A DNA stretch of 64,000 nucleotides, taken from assembly GCF_000259505.1 (NCBI RefSeq), contig NZ_AJMM01000026.1, positions 62,001-126,000 on the forward strand, given 5' to 3'. A program made the translations under genes and the position numbers. Under the pieces are notes generated by a model that did not search any database, had not been told where the DNA came from, and saw only the letters and a list, made by a program, of their open reading frames with translations. Positions 43,418-54,201 of the stretch are shown piece after piece (position 1 is the stretch's first letter; each line of letters begins with the position of its first letter). Origin of the DNA: Streptococcus sp. SK643. GTDB lineage: Bacteria > Bacillota > Bacilli > Lactobacillales > Streptococcaceae.

Positions 43418-43450
43418 AGAAAAAAGCCTTGATTCACCAAATCAAGACTT
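43418..43450 (-). terminator. Terminator of the ThrE unit
   Basis: The minus strand reads AGTCTTGATT...AATCAAGGCTTTTTTC, between the exporter genes and mvaS. Confidence 0.8.
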
Positions 43451-43482
43451 TTCTTTCCCTACTGATTTTTATACTATTTTTC

Positions 43483-43920
43483 TTATTTTCTTAAATAAGA
43501 ATATAACTTCAGAATAATGGTACCACTAGCCATTCCAATGGAAATAACTAGAGCCAACATGACGACTAAAGTTGCATTAGTAATAGCATGACTGTAGTCC
43601 CCTGTTACGAAGAAAGCAGTTGTCCGATAAGTTAAATAACCTGGTACTAAAGGGGCTAAAATAGCTAAGATAAAGACAACAGCCGGGGTCTTATAAAGAA
43701 TACTTAAAATCTGACTAACACAAGAGCCAATAACAGCTGCAATAAAGGTCGCAACAATAACATTTGTCGGATCCTTGAGTAGGAGATAGATCAACCACAC
43801 AACCATACCCAAAAGCCCAGCAGGCAAGAGCATAGAGCGTTGAACGTTTAATACGATTAAAAACGTGATGATAGCCAGTAAACTGGCAATAGCTTGGAGT
43901 AAAATATTTGTTAGTGTCAT
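43483..43920 (-). CDS. Threonine/serine exporter, ThrE_2 (DUF3815) subunit
   Basis: The 145-aa protein has four to five membrane segments and the pattern PALVPGYLTYRTTAFFVTGD-like (LVPGYLTYRTTAFFVTGDYS), typical of the small half of split ThrE exporters. It begins 1 nt behind the large subunit gene. The pair probably exports small amino acids or dicarboxylates; substrate is family inference. Confidence 0.82.
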   Translation of the reverse strand: MTLTNILLQAIASLLAIITFLIVLNVQRSMLLPAGLLGMVVWLIYLLLKDPTNVIVATFIAAVIGSCVSQILSILYKTPAVVFILAILAPLVPGYLTYRTTAFFVTGDYSHAITNATLVVMLALVISIGMASGTIILKLYSYLRK

Positions 43921-43921
43921 A

Positions 43922-44680
43922 TTAGGTCATCAATACTAGGGCAACAGAAGTTCCTGCCCCTAAAGCAAGGGTAATCAGCAAAGACTCAAACATCTTGCTC
44001 ATACCTGAGTTAATATGGTTGGTCATAATATCTCTAACAGCATTTGTTAGAGCAATACCTGGTACAAAGGGCATGACCGCACCTGCAATAATCAGATCTG
44101 CCGTAGCAGGAAATCCTGTGTAACGGGCCCAAAATTGGGCTATGAGACCAAATACAAAGGCACCCGCAAAGGCTGTTACAAAAGGAATCCTGATAAATTT
44201 CTCAACATAGAGTGAAAAAGCAAAGCCAAATAAGGTAGCAATTGCCGCACCTACAGCATCATAGCTATTACCCCCAAACATGACCGAAAAGAAAGGAGCA
44301 CTAAAGGTTGCAGCCATGGTAACCTGAAATTTGGTATAGGGTAGGGCTTGTTTTTGCAAGTCCGATAGTTTCTTCAAAGCTGTAGATAAATCTATCTTGC
44401 CCCCGACTAATTGACGTGAAATATGGTTGACATCACAGACTTTTTCGATGTTATAAGAAGATGACGTCACTCGTTTCATCCGAGAGATATTGGTATTTTC
44501 AATCGAGAAGAAAATAGCTGCTGGCATGGCAAGAACATTGCAATCTACAATTCCTTGTGAGTGTGCAATCCGAATCATGGTATCTTCAACACGATGGATT
44601 TCTGAACCACTTTTCAAAAGAATTGTTCCAGCTAACATAATGACATCGATGACGGCATTTAACTCTAGTGACTCTTCCAT
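43922..44680 (-). CDS. Threonine/serine exporter, ThrE (DUF1212) subunit
   Basis: The 252-aa protein carries the cytoplasmic N-terminal motif of ThrE (GSEIHRVEDTMIRIAHSQG) followed by five membrane segments with AVMPFVPGIALTNAVRDIM. It forms a two-gene unit with the DUF3815 protein. RBS GGAGG. Confidence 0.87.
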   Translation of the reverse strand: MEESLELNAVIDVIMLAGTILLKSGSEIHRVEDTMIRIAHSQGIVDCNVLAMPAAIFFSIENTNISRMKRVTSSSYNIEKVCDVNHISRQLVGGKIDLSTALKKLSDLQKQALPYTKFQVTMAATFSAPFFSVMFGGNSYDAVGAAIATLFGFAFSLYVEKFIRIPFVTAFAGAFVFGLIAQFWARYTGFPATADLIIAGAVMPFVPGIALTNAVRDIMTNHINSGMSKMFESLLITLALGAGTSVALVLMT

Positions 44681-44727
44681 ATTTCCTCCTTATGTTTGCT
44701 CTTTTTATTTTATCACAAATTATGATT

Positions 44728-44764
44728 CAAAAAAAATCTTTGCCATGAAATCATGACAAAGATT
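44728..44764 (-). terminator. stkP terminator
   Basis: The minus strand reads AATCTTTGTCATGA-TT-TCATGGCAAAGATT followed by TTTTTT, directly behind the stkP stop. Confidence 0.85.
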
Positions 44765-44767
44765 CGA

Positions 44768-46660
44768 TTAGTTTACTGGAGCTTCAATATTTACCTCTGT
44801 ATTTGGTCGACCAGTTGAAGGGGTATTCCCTTGTGTATTTCCTGGACTTGGTGTTACAGGATTAGAACCTTGATTATTACGTTGTGAAGGGATAGAAGGC
44901 GAAATAGTTGCTGGTGTTTTTGGTTTATAGATTGAAATCTTAATTCGTGTTTTGTTCAAATCAACCTTTTCACCTACTTTTGGATTTTGTTCAACAACTG
45001 TACCTTCAGCAGTCCCTTCAGGTGCTGTTGACACTTCTACAACCTCAATGTTCGCTTCTTTAACACCAACAATTTGAATCAAATTATTCTTGGTAAACTC
45101 TAAGCTTGAGCCAATATAATTTGGCATAGGGGCACTAGTTACCTTTTTAGCAACCGTCAAAGTGATGGTAGATGCTTTTGTTAAATCATAAGTAGTCCCA
45201 GCTGGCGGAGTTTGTCTTAGGACAGTTCCCACTTCACTGTCACTTGATTCTTCTTCTTCAATCTTAATCAGATTTTCAGGCACCTTCTTCTGTTTAAGGT
45301 CTGCAATAACATCAACCGATTTTTGCCCAATGTAATTACTAATTTGGAAAGATTGCTTACCTGAAGATACGATTAGATTAATTTTCGTACCTTCTTTTCG
45401 ACCAGTTCCAGCATCAGGATCTGTTCGAATAATTTTTCCCTCTTCGATGTTTTCACTAGCTTCAGTTTTCTCTTCACCAATTTCAAAATTAGCCTTTTTG
45501 AGAATTTCCTTTGCTTCTGCAACAGTCTGACCTGCTACATTTGGAATTGCTACCGTAGCTGGAGTCCTAGATAAAATCCACATCAGAGAAGCTGCAACCA
45601 ATGCCATGCTAGCCAAGAGAATTAAATAACGAAATCTAAACTTCCGTTTCTTAACAGGTTTTTCTACATATTCATTAGTTGAAGTAGGTTGCACAACCTT
45701 TTTAGGTTGCGGTTTCGGACTTTGGACTTGTGGTTTTGGAATCGCAGTTAGAGTACTTTGTGGAACCTTAGGTAGTGACTTAGTATCTGCCTTATTGGTA
45801 TCATTAAAAACCAATTTAGGTTCATTTCGTCGATTATAAGACAAACTGCTAGACAAATCTACATACATCTCTGCAGCAGACTGGTAGCGATCTGTCAATT
45901 TCTTAGCCGTTGCCTTGATAACCACGTTTTCTAAGGCCTGAGGTACAGATGAATTTTCTTCAATAACCGATGGAAGAGGCTTTTGGAAATGCTGGAGAGC
46001 AATGGTAACAGCACTATCTCCATCATAAGGGATATGCCCAGTCAGCATCTCATAAAAAATGATTCCCATGGCATAAATATCACTCTGTACAGTCGCTTTT
46101 GAACCACGCGCCTGCTCAGGTGACAAGTAATGAACTGACCCAAGCATTGAATTAGTCTGAGTCAAGCTCGTCTCTGCAAAAGCTACCGCAATACCAAAGT
46201 CAGTGACTTTAGCTGTTCCATCAGGTGTTAAGAGGATATTTTGAGGCTTCAAATCACGGTGGACAATTCCCCGTGTGTGGGCTAAGCGCATAGCCAAGAG
46301 AATTTGGCCCATGATACGAACTGCCTCCTCATTAGAAAGAGGATGATGTTCCTTGATATAGCGCTTGAGGTCTAGTCCCGCTACATATTCCATAGTTAGG
46401 TACTGTTGACCATCTTCCTCACCGATATCTGTTATCCGAACGATATGAGGATGGTCTAGATCTGCCATAGCCTTGGCTTCTCGCTGAAAACGAGCTACAG
46501 CTATCGGGTCTGTCTGGTAGTTGGTCCTCAGGACCTTAACTGCCACTTCTTCCCCATCTAGAATTAAATCTTTAGCCAAATAGACATCTGCCATGCCTCC
46601 TCGACCAATTTGTTTAATAATCCGATACCGCCCGGCAAAAATCTTGCCGATTTGGATCAT
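44768..46660 (-). CDS. stkP: Ser/Thr protein kinase StkP with three PASTA domains
   Basis: StkP is the Hanks-type kinase that senses muropeptides and controls septal cell-wall synthesis. The 630-aa protein has the kinase domain (residues 1-275; Lys42 in VAVKVL, HRD 134-136, DFG 154-156), a juxtamembrane linker, one membrane helix (344-363), and PASTA repeats at 370-436, 437-506 and 511-580. A Pro/Ser/Asn/Gly-rich tail (581-630) ends the protein. As I recall, pneumococcal StkP is 659 aa with four PASTA repeats and no such tail. The start overlaps phpP by 4 nt. Confidence 0.96.
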   Translation of the reverse strand: MIQIGKIFAGRYRIIKQIGRGGMADVYLAKDLILDGEEVAVKVLRTNYQTDPIAVARFQREAKAMADLDHPHIVRITDIGEEDGQQYLTMEYVAGLDLKRYIKEHHPLSNEEAVRIMGQILLAMRLAHTRGIVHRDLKPQNILLTPDGTAKVTDFGIAVAFAETSLTQTNSMLGSVHYLSPEQARGSKATVQSDIYAMGIIFYEMLTGHIPYDGDSAVTIALQHFQKPLPSVIEENSSVPQALENVVIKATAKKLTDRYQSAAEMYVDLSSSLSYNRRNEPKLVFNDTNKADTKSLPKVPQSTLTAIPKPQVQSPKPQPKKVVQPTSTNEYVEKPVKKRKFRFRYLILLASMALVAASLMWILSRTPATVAIPNVAGQTVAEAKEILKKANFEIGEEKTEASENIEEGKIIRTDPDAGTGRKEGTKINLIVSSGKQSFQISNYIGQKSVDVIADLKQKKVPENLIKIEEEESSDSEVGTVLRQTPPAGTTYDLTKASTITLTVAKKVTSAPMPNYIGSSLEFTKNNLIQIVGVKEANIEVVEVSTAPEGTAEGTVVEQNPKVGEKVDLNKTRIKISIYKPKTPATISPSIPSQRNNQGSNPVTPSPGNTQGNTPSTGRPNTEVNIEAPVN

Positions 46661-47397
46661 TCTGCTGCCTCCTCGTTTATGGAAACAAGGGCAACAGTAA
46701 TGTTGTCTATACCTCCTGCATTGTTAGCAAAACGAATAAGTGTCGCCGTTTTATCAGCTAAAGGAATATCGCTATTCACAATATCACTGATTTCACTACC
46801 TGAAATCATATTGGTCAAACCATCACTGTTGAGCAAGATATAATCACCTGCTTCAAGTGTTACCATACCAAAGTCAGGTTGGACCTCATCTTTTTGTCCA
46901 ATAGACTGCGTAATGATATTTTTCTGCGGATGACTTTCCGCTTCTTCTGGTGTCAATTGACCAGCTTTCAGCAACTCATTTACAAGTGAATGATCACTCG
47001 TCAATTGGTAGTATTCTTCACCACGGATCAAACCAATACGAGAATCACCAATATGAGCATAGATGGCTTGGTTATCAATAATGGCTAGTGCCTCAAGAGT
47101 TGTTCCCATTCCTCTATAGGCTTCATCTTGTCCCATCTGGTGAATTTTTTGATTTTCAACTTCTAGGAAATAAGCGAACCATTCACGCACCTCGTTGATG
47201 GTATCAATTTGGGTATCTACCCAAGCAATACCTAAATCTGTAACCGCCATTTCACTCGCGATATTTCCTGCACGATGTCCTCCCATCCCGTCAGCTAAGA
47301 TAATCATAGTACGACCTGCTCTGTTGACGTAGTGGTTGACATAGTCTTGGTTATTTGTTCGTTTTTGACCAACATCCGTTAATATTGAAATTTCCAT
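46657..47397 (-). CDS. phpP: PP2C-type protein phosphatase PhpP
   Basis: PhpP dephosphorylates StkP and its substrates. The 246-aa protein has the PP2C metal motifs: [44 protein letters not shown] and [11 protein letters not shown]. It precedes stkP with an ATGA-type overlap, so the two are cotranslated. Confidence 0.96.
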   Translation of the reverse strand: MEISILTDVGQKRTNNQDYVNHYVNRAGRTMIILADGMGGHRAGNIASEMAVTDLGIAWVDTQIDTINEVREWFAYFLEVENQKIHQMGQDEAYRGMGTTLEALAIIDNQAIYAHIGDSRIGLIRGEEYYQLTSDHSLVNELLKAGQLTPEEAESHPQKNIITQSIGQKDEVQPDFGMVTLEAGDYILLNSDGLTNMISGSEISDIVNSDIPLADKTATLIRFANNAGGIDNITVALVSINEEAAE

Positions 47398-47411
47398 ATG
47401 TCAGTTCCTTC

Positions 47412-48728
47412 CTAATCAGATATCTTACGAAATTGGCTGATAAAGAATCCATCACTTCCGTATAATTCTGGTGTAATGAGAATACAGCCATCTTTCAAGA
47501 TATCCTTACATTCATGTTCTAGTGTTACCTGCTCAAAGTCGGGATGTTTTTCTAAAAATGCCTGAACGACTTGAAAGTTCTCCTCAGAGACAATAGTACA
47601 GGTACTATAAGTTATTATACCACCTTTACGTAGTGTTTGACAAACACTACCTAATATTTCCAGCTGAATTTCCTGTAATGACGCGAAATCTGCCGTTTCT
47701 TTGTTGTATTTTATGTCTGGTTTTCGTCTTAAAAGTCCAATCCCAGAACAAGGGGCATCTACCAAAATCTTGTCAAAAGAATCCTTACTAAAAAACTCAT
47801 GAACCTTTCTGGCGTCAAGTTTTTGGGTTTGGACACGGTTTGCCACACCTAAACGCTCTGCATTTTCTTGGATCAAGCTCAACTTATGGTCATAAAGATC
47901 TAGTGCAGTAACTTGACCTGTCGTCAGGTAAGAAGCTATATGAGCTGTTTTTCCTCCTGGAGCAGCACAGGCATCTAGGACCTGCTCATGCCCTTTTAAA
48001 TCAAGAGTAGGTGCTACCAATTGGCTCGACTCATCTTGGATAGTGACCATTCCTTGAGTAAACAGATCACTCGCAGCAAAATTCCCTTGATCTTTAACCA
48101 GACCAGAAGGAGACAAGGATGAAGTACTGGCCTCCAACAAGGCTTGGATTTCCTCTTTTCGTCCTAGATCTGTTACACGAATGCTGGCCTTGTTACGCAC
48201 CAAGAGGCTTTCAAAAATAGCCTGTGCTCGCTCCTCTCCGTATTCTTCCTTGAGCTTTGCAACTAGCCAAACCGGAAGGGAATAGGCGATGGAGTCACGC
48301 TTGTTTTTACGTTTGATGCTGGCAATATCTGACCATCCTTCTCGTAGAATACGGCGTAAAATAGCATTGACTAGCTTTTCACTACCTTTTTTACGGACTT
48401 TGGCTAGTTCTACCGCTTCATTTACGACAGCATGATCGGGAACCTTGTCCAAATATTTGAGTTGATAAGCACTTAGGAGGAGCAAAAAGTAAATCCAGCT
48501 ATCCAATTTATCCCTGTCTTTGATGAAGTGGGATAGGTACCATTCTAAAGTGAGCTTGCGAGCTACTGTTCCATAAACGAGTTCTGTTGCTAAGCCCTTA
48601 TCTGTAGGTGAAAGTTGACTTCCTTTGAGGTGTTTATTTAAGGCAATATTTGAGTATGCTTGGTGGATAAAGACATCTTCCAGTACCTCAAGGGCGACGC
48701 TTCTTGCCGTTTCTATTTTAGTCACCAA
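47412..48728 (-). CDS. rsmB: 16S rRNA m5C967 methyltransferase
   Basis: RsmB (Sun) methylates 16S rRNA. The 438-aa protein has an N-terminal NusB-like domain ([33 protein letters not shown]) and a methyltransferase domain with [30 protein letters not shown] and the catalytic cysteine in [16 protein letters not shown]. It overlaps the end of fmt by 11 nt. Confidence 0.95.
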   Translation of the reverse strand: MVTKIETARSVALEVLEDVFIHQAYSNIALNKHLKGSQLSPTDKGLATELVYGTVARKLTLEWYLSHFIKDRDKLDSWIYFLLLLSAYQLKYLDKVPDHAVVNEAVELAKVRKKGSEKLVNAILRRILREGWSDIASIKRKNKRDSIAYSLPVWLVAKLKEEYGEERAQAIFESLLVRNKASIRVTDLGRKEEIQALLEASTSSLSPSGLVKDQGNFAASDLFTQGMVTIQDESSQLVAPTLDLKGHEQVLDACAAPGGKTAHIASYLTTGQVTALDLYDHKLSLIQENAERLGVANRVQTQKLDARKVHEFFSKDSFDKILVDAPCSGIGLLRRKPDIKYNKETADFASLQEIQLEILGSVCQTLRKGGIITYSTCTIVSEENFQVVQAFLEKHPDFEQVTLEHECKDILKDGCILITPELYGSDGFFISQFRKISD

Positions 48729-49653
48729 ATTTTTCTCCTACTGTCAATGTGCGTCCAACACCGTTGAGGAAAGAAGCAATATCCATCTTAGGTTTTCCTG
48801 CTGGTTGAACTTGTTTGAGAGAAAGCGCCCCTTCTCCGGTAGCTAGAATCAATTCTTTCTTACCGATTGAAAGGATTTCCCCTGGGAGACCTTTACCTTC
48901 TACTACTTGAGCTTCGTAAATTTTAAAGCGTTCACCCTTAAGGAAAGTATGGGCAACAGGCCAAGGATTCATGCCACGAATTTGATTGAAAAGCTGACGA
49001 CTCGTTTTATTCCAATCTAGCTTCTCTTCCTCTGGCTTGATATTTGGAGAGAAGGTAACTTGACTTGGATCCTGAGGTTCAGGTTTTATTTCCCCAGCTA
49101 CATAAGCTGGTAAAGTATCCAAAAGCAAATCACGACCAACAAGAGCTAATTTCTCAAACAAGGTTCCAACATTGTCCTCATCTGTGATAGGAATACTGCG
49201 ACAAGAAATCATATCCCCTGCATCCATTTCCTTAACCATTTCCATAATGGTCACACCAGCTTCCTCATCCCCTTGAATCAAGGCATAATGGATAGGCGCA
49301 CCACCACGGTGTTTAGGAAGGAGTGACGCGTGAACGTTGACCGAAAAATCCATACTATCAAGGAGCTTACTTGGGAGAAACTGACCAAAAGCAGCAGTCA
49401 CAATTCCATCTGCTCCTAGCTGCATAATAGCTTCCATCTCAGGACTTCCAGATAATTTTTCAGGTTGGTAGATTGGAAGACCCGCTTCTTTGGCAGCCTG
49501 CTTGACTGGGGTCTCTTGGATCACTTTTTTACGGCCGACAGCACGGTCTGGCTGGGTCACAACGGCTAGAATTTCGTAACGATCATCTGTCAAAAGTCCT
49601 TTTAAGACTGTTGCTGAAAAGTCGGGGGTCCCCATAAAGATTAATTTTGTCAT
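48718..49653 (-). CDS. fmt: Methionyl-tRNA formyltransferase
   Basis: Fmt formylates initiator Met-tRNA. The 311-aa protein has [15 protein letters not shown], the catalytic motif [20 protein letters not shown] and the C-terminal OB-like domain. It lies 12 nt behind priA in the same operon. Confidence 0.96.
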   Translation of the reverse strand: MTKLIFMGTPDFSATVLKGLLTDDRYEILAVVTQPDRAVGRKKVIQETPVKQAAKEAGLPIYQPEKLSGSPEMEAIMQLGADGIVTAAFGQFLPSKLLDSMDFSVNVHASLLPKHRGGAPIHYALIQGDEEAGVTIMEMVKEMDAGDMISCRSIPITDEDNVGTLFEKLALVGRDLLLDTLPAYVAGEIKPEPQDPSQVTFSPNIKPEEEKLDWNKTSRQLFNQIRGMNPWPVAHTFLKGERFKIYEAQVVEGKGLPGEILSIGKKELILATGEGALSLKQVQPAGKPKMDIASFLNGVGRTLTVGEKFGD

Positions 49654-49665
49654 ATCTTCTCCTTC

Positions 49666-52062
49666 TTATAAAAATTGCTGCGGCTCATGGTCAATGCTGA
49701 GACGGAGCTCACTATTTTCCCGTTCTTGAGTCAAGGCCAAGACTTGGTTGAGGGTCGGCCCCAGCTCATCTTCTAAACGGTATTTAATTAAAATCTGGTA
49801 ATGATAGAGGTTGTGGGTACGGGCAATGGGTTTGGGCGTTGGCCCAAGAATATTACTGGTTTCGGACAGGCCTGAGCGCAAAATGTTCATAACTTCATAG
49901 GCATGTTTGACCACCTCTTCTTCTTTCTTGTGAGAAAGGGTAATGCCAATGGTGAAATAGTAAGGCGGATAACCAAGTTGTCGTCTGATTCCCATTTCAT
50001 AAGCGTAAAAGCCTTCGTAGTCCTGGTCTTTTGCAAATCGAATAGCGTAGTGCTGAGGATTGTAAGACTGAATCAAGACCTGCCCAGCTTTTTCAGCACG
50101 TCCTGCCCGGCCTGCAACCTGGGTCAAAAGTTGGAAGGTTCTCTCAGAAGAACGGAAGTCAGGCAAATTCAAAGCTGTATCCGCATTGAGCACTCCGACT
50201 AAGGTCACATTTGGAAAATCCAATCCCTTGGCAATCATCTGAGTACCCAGTAAAATATCTGCTTCTCCTCGCCCAAACTGGTCAAGGAGAGCTTGATGAC
50301 TACCTTTCTTACGAGTCGTATCCACATCCATCCGCAAAATACGAGCCTGGGGAAAGAGTTCTGCCAGCTCGTCATAAGCCTTCTGTGTCCCCGTCCCGTA
50401 GTAACGAATACTGCGACTCTTACAGTTAGGACAAGTATGGGGAATTTCCTTTGAAAAACCACAATAATGGCAGTTCATGGTCTTGGTATCCATGTGCAAG
50501 GTCAAGGAAATGTCACAGTTGGGACAAGTATCCACGGTCCCACACTCTCGACACATAACAAAGCTAGAATAGCCACGGCGATTGAGCATGAGAACCACCT
50601 GCTCTTTTTTAGCCAGACGGTCCTGAATAGCTTCTAACAAAGGTGGCGTAAAGTTTGACGTCTCATTTTGTCCGATATAGTCTCGAAAGTCAATTACTTG
50701 AACCTCAGGAATAGTGGCTAGAGGATTGGCCCGTTGGGTTAGTCTCAAGTGTTGATAGACACCTTTTCCAGCACGCGCACGGCTCTCTAAGCTCGGTGTC
50801 GCCGAACCAAGGACCAGGGCTGCTTGGTTGTAGTGGGCTCGTAAAATGGCTACCTCTCTGGCATGGTAACGGGGATTGCTGTCCTGCTTATAAGTCGCTT
50901 CATGCTCTTCATCGATAATCATAACCCCCAGATTTTTCAGCGGAGCAAAGATGGCAGATCTGGCGCCAACAACAACTTGGGCGTCTCCACGCTCGACCTT
51001 ACGCCATTCGTCATACTTTTCACCATTGGATAGGCCTGAATGAAGAATGGCCACCTTGTCCCCAAAACGAGCAATAAAACGCTCCGTCATCTGAGGAGTC
51101 AAGGAAATCTCAGGCACCAGTAAAATGGCTGTTTTATCCTTGTCCAAGGCCCCTTGGATAATCTGCAAGTAAACCTCCGTCTTCCCACTTCCTGTAATCC
51201 CTTGAAGGAGGAAGGGAGGCTGATGACTGCCAATAGCACTGACAACCGCATCACGCGCCTGCCTTTGCTCTGGATTCAACTCCAAAGGCCTACTTGCCTC
51301 AATGCCTTCAAAATAAGCTGCCGAGCGTTGAACTTCCTTTTGGACTATGGTAACAGCACCTTGTTCCACAAAGAAGTTGACTTGCTCCCGCGAATAGAAC
51401 TCTAGCAAACTAGCCAAGGAAGCACTCTCTAGATGAGACAGCAAATAATCTCTCAATTCCAACTTTTTCTTGGCGCGCGCAGAGATCTCGACACCTTCTA
51501 ATTGAGCAAGATGAACTTCATACCAGGACTGGGTCTTGACCTTCTTTTGATCGACTGCCTGATATTCCAGACCAAGCAGGCCTTTTCTAGTCAAACGCAT
51601 CATTTCAGCTTGCTTAGCTAAATCTAGAGAAGAAAAAACAAGCGAATCTTCTGAACCAAACAAGCGCTCTCGGTCTTCCTGACTCAGACCTGCCAGAGGA
51701 TAGAGAATCTTATCATAGCTGGAGTTCAGAAATCCTGGTAGCATAGCCTTGAGAATGGAGATTTTATAGGAGAAGACGGACTTGCGTAACTCCTCAGCAA
51801 GCCAGAGTTGTTCTTGCGTGAGCACAGGAGAAAAATCCAATACTTCGGCAATATCTTTTAAATCTTGATTTGCCTCTTCTTCATCTGATTGAGACTCCAA
51901 ACCAAGAACAATCCCTTGAATCAGGCGATTCCCCTTACCAAAGGGAACATGAACCCGCATCCCAACTTCAAGCATTCCCAGAAATTCCTCTGGAATCCTG
52001 TAACTATAGGGCTGGTCCGTCTGCATCAAGGGCACATCTACGATAATCTTAGCTACGGCCAT
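49666..52062 (-). CDS. priA: Primosomal protein N' (replication restart helicase)
   Basis: PriA restarts stalled replication forks. The 798-aa protein has the DNA-binding N-terminus (DVPLMQTDQPYSYRIPEEF), helicase motifs GITGSGKTEVYLQ (Walker A), IIDEEHEATYKQ (DEAH-like) and LGSATPSLES, and the zinc-binding cysteines CRECGTVDTCPNCDISLTLH then CHYCG and CPNC. Length is typical. Confidence 0.96.
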   Translation of the reverse strand: MAVAKIIVDVPLMQTDQPYSYRIPEEFLGMLEVGMRVHVPFGKGNRLIQGIVLGLESQSDEEEANQDLKDIAEVLDFSPVLTQEQLWLAEELRKSVFSYKISILKAMLPGFLNSSYDKILYPLAGLSQEDRERLFGSEDSLVFSSLDLAKQAEMMRLTRKGLLGLEYQAVDQKKVKTQSWYEVHLAQLEGVEISARAKKKLELRDYLLSHLESASLASLLEFYSREQVNFFVEQGAVTIVQKEVQRSAAYFEGIEASRPLELNPEQRQARDAVVSAIGSHQPPFLLQGITGSGKTEVYLQIIQGALDKDKTAILLVPEISLTPQMTERFIARFGDKVAILHSGLSNGEKYDEWRKVERGDAQVVVGARSAIFAPLKNLGVMIIDEEHEATYKQDSNPRYHAREVAILRAHYNQAALVLGSATPSLESRARAGKGVYQHLRLTQRANPLATIPEVQVIDFRDYIGQNETSNFTPPLLEAIQDRLAKKEQVVLMLNRRGYSSFVMCRECGTVDTCPNCDISLTLHMDTKTMNCHYCGFSKEIPHTCPNCKSRSIRYYGTGTQKAYDELAELFPQARILRMDVDTTRKKGSHQALLDQFGRGEADILLGTQMIAKGLDFPNVTLVGVLNADTALNLPDFRSSERTFQLLTQVAGRAGRAEKAGQVLIQSYNPQHYAIRFAKDQDYEGFYAYEMGIRRQLGYPPYYFTIGITLSHKKEEEVVKHAYEVMNILRSGLSETSNILGPTPKPIARTHNLYHYQILIKYRLEDELGPTLNQVLALTQERENSELRLSIDHEPQQFL

Positions 52063-52127
52063 CTTCTCACCTCCTCCTTGTCACTACATTCTTGCAATAG
52101 AAAAAATAAGATTGAGTCCCCCCAACC

Positions 52128-52442
52128 TTAAATTTTTTCACCATCTTCTTTTTCTTTAGCAATTTGCTCTTTGATTTTCTTTTCTTCTTCTTCTTTGCGG
52201 CGTTTTTCTTCTTCGATACGGCGACGCACTGCTTCACGTTTTCCTTCTGGATCTGGGTGAATCGTAACGTTTCCTGACTCGATTTCTTCTAAAGCGCGAA
52301 GAGTTGATTTTTCAGACTTGAAACCTTGAGTTGCTGGTGCACCTGCCTCCAATTCGTGAGCACGTTTTGCTTCCAATATTACGAGTGAATATTTTGATGG
52401 AACCTTGTCGAGCAAGGTATCAATAGAGGGTTTTAACATCAT
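52128..52442 (-). CDS. rpoZ: RNA polymerase omega subunit
   Basis: The 104-aa protein has the omega core [20 protein letters not shown] and the conserved [11 protein letters not shown], followed by a charged tail rich in Lys and Glu. It aids RNA polymerase assembly. It lies 24 nt behind gmk, a very common pairing. The ribosome binding site is weak, so coupling to gmk is likely. Confidence 0.95.
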
Positions 52443-52466
52443 TTGCTTGTACCTATTTTCTAAATT

Positions 52467-53108
<642 letters not shown>

Positions 53109-53318
53109 TCAGTCTGTGAAATAACATTTCTCTAGAATAATGGCAAAAAGCCAGATTATCCTTTACAGTCTTTCTATCTAGTGTAACAAAAAAGCAGTAA
53201 TTTTTCAACTGCTCTTTCTTATTTATTTAGATTTATACAAGGTATCCCCTTAAAATATACTTGCCTTTTTATTCTATTTAAGAGATAATAAAACTACTAA
53301 TACAAAAAGGAGAAGTTT

Positions 53319-54131
53319 ATGGGAAATTATAAAGGAAAAAATGTTGATGAAGCGATTGAAAATGGCTTATCTGAACTCAATCTCAAAAAAAGTGAAGTCA
53401 AAATCAATATTATTGATCATGGAAATGCCGGAATTTTTGGTTTTTTTGAAAAAGAAGCTGAGGTTGAAATCACACCATTAAGCCCACTGGAATTGAAGGT
53501 AAAAAAATTAATTCCATATTTAATTGGTGTTGCTGTAATTTTTATTATTCTTATATCAGTTATAATTGGAGTATACTCAGATAAGTCAACTACTGTTTCT
53601 CCTCCTTCTTCTACACAAACTAGCTCTATTGTTGAAAAATCCATCGAAAAAACAAGTGAGTCATCGTCTACATCACAAAGTTCCACATCTATTTCCTCTA
53701 GTTCAACTAGCAACTCATCAAGCTCTACCGAAGCCTCATCGACAAGCCCATCACAATCAGCTGTAATCACGACTGAAAACAATGAGGATTTTAAGGCACT
53801 ATTGCAGACTGAAGATTCAAGTACAATAACAGACTTTATTAAAAAATACAAAGATAAAATTATTGAATTTGATGGAAATATTGCTGATTTAGCCAAAGTA
53901 AAATCAAAATATGATATCCTCATCCATTCTGGAGACTACTATCCAGATAGAGTATCTGGTCCTAATTTTAAAATTCCTCAAATTACTATAATATCAAATC
54001 CTATATTTAATTCATTTAATGGTGATAATATTAAAACCGGGCAAAATGTACATATAAAAGCAAAAATTGGAAACTATAACTCCACTCAAGATTTAGTCTA
54101 CCTATCTCCAATTGAAGTTTCGCCTCGCTAA
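53319..54131 (+). CDS. Membrane protein with Jag N-terminal domain and DUF4839-like C-terminal domain
   Basis: The 270-aa protein starts with a Jag_N domain (residues 1-52: YKGKNVDEAIENGLSELNL, GNAGIFGFFEKEAEVEI), then one membrane helix (64-86), a low-complexity Ser/Thr linker (about 90-150), and a C-terminal domain (about 155-270; DFKALLQTEDSSTITDFIKK, YDILIHSGDYYPDRVSGPNF) that resembles DUF4839. Jag_N normally stands at the front of the RNA-binding KhpB/Jag. Here it would be cytoplasmic and the DUF4839 part outside, linked by a wall-spanning Ser/Thr stretch. More AT-rich than its neighbours. Function unknown. Confidence 0.75.
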   Translation: MGNYKGKNVDEAIENGLSELNLKKSEVKINIIDHGNAGIFGFFEKEAEVEITPLSPLELKVKKLIPYLIGVAVIFIILISVIIGVYSDKSTTVSPPSSTQTSSIVEKSIEKTSESSSTSQSSTSISSSSTSNSSSSTEASSTSPSQSAVITTENNEDFKALLQTEDSSTITDFIKKYKDKIIEFDGNIADLAKVKSKYDILIHSGDYYPDRVSGPNFKIPQITIISNPIFNSFNGDNIKTGQNVHIKAKIGNYNSTQDLVYLSPIEVSPR

Positions 54132-54160
54132 TATAACTAATAGTTTCAAATATTTATTCA

Positions 54161-54200
54161 AAAAAACTGAAGTCAGATTCTCTTCTGACTTCAGTTTTTT
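54161..54200. terminator. Bidirectional terminator
   Basis: AAAACTGAAGTCAGA and TCTGACTTCAGTTTTTT pair over 15 bp between the convergent Jag_N gene and rny. Confidence 0.9.
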
Positions 54201-54201
54201 A

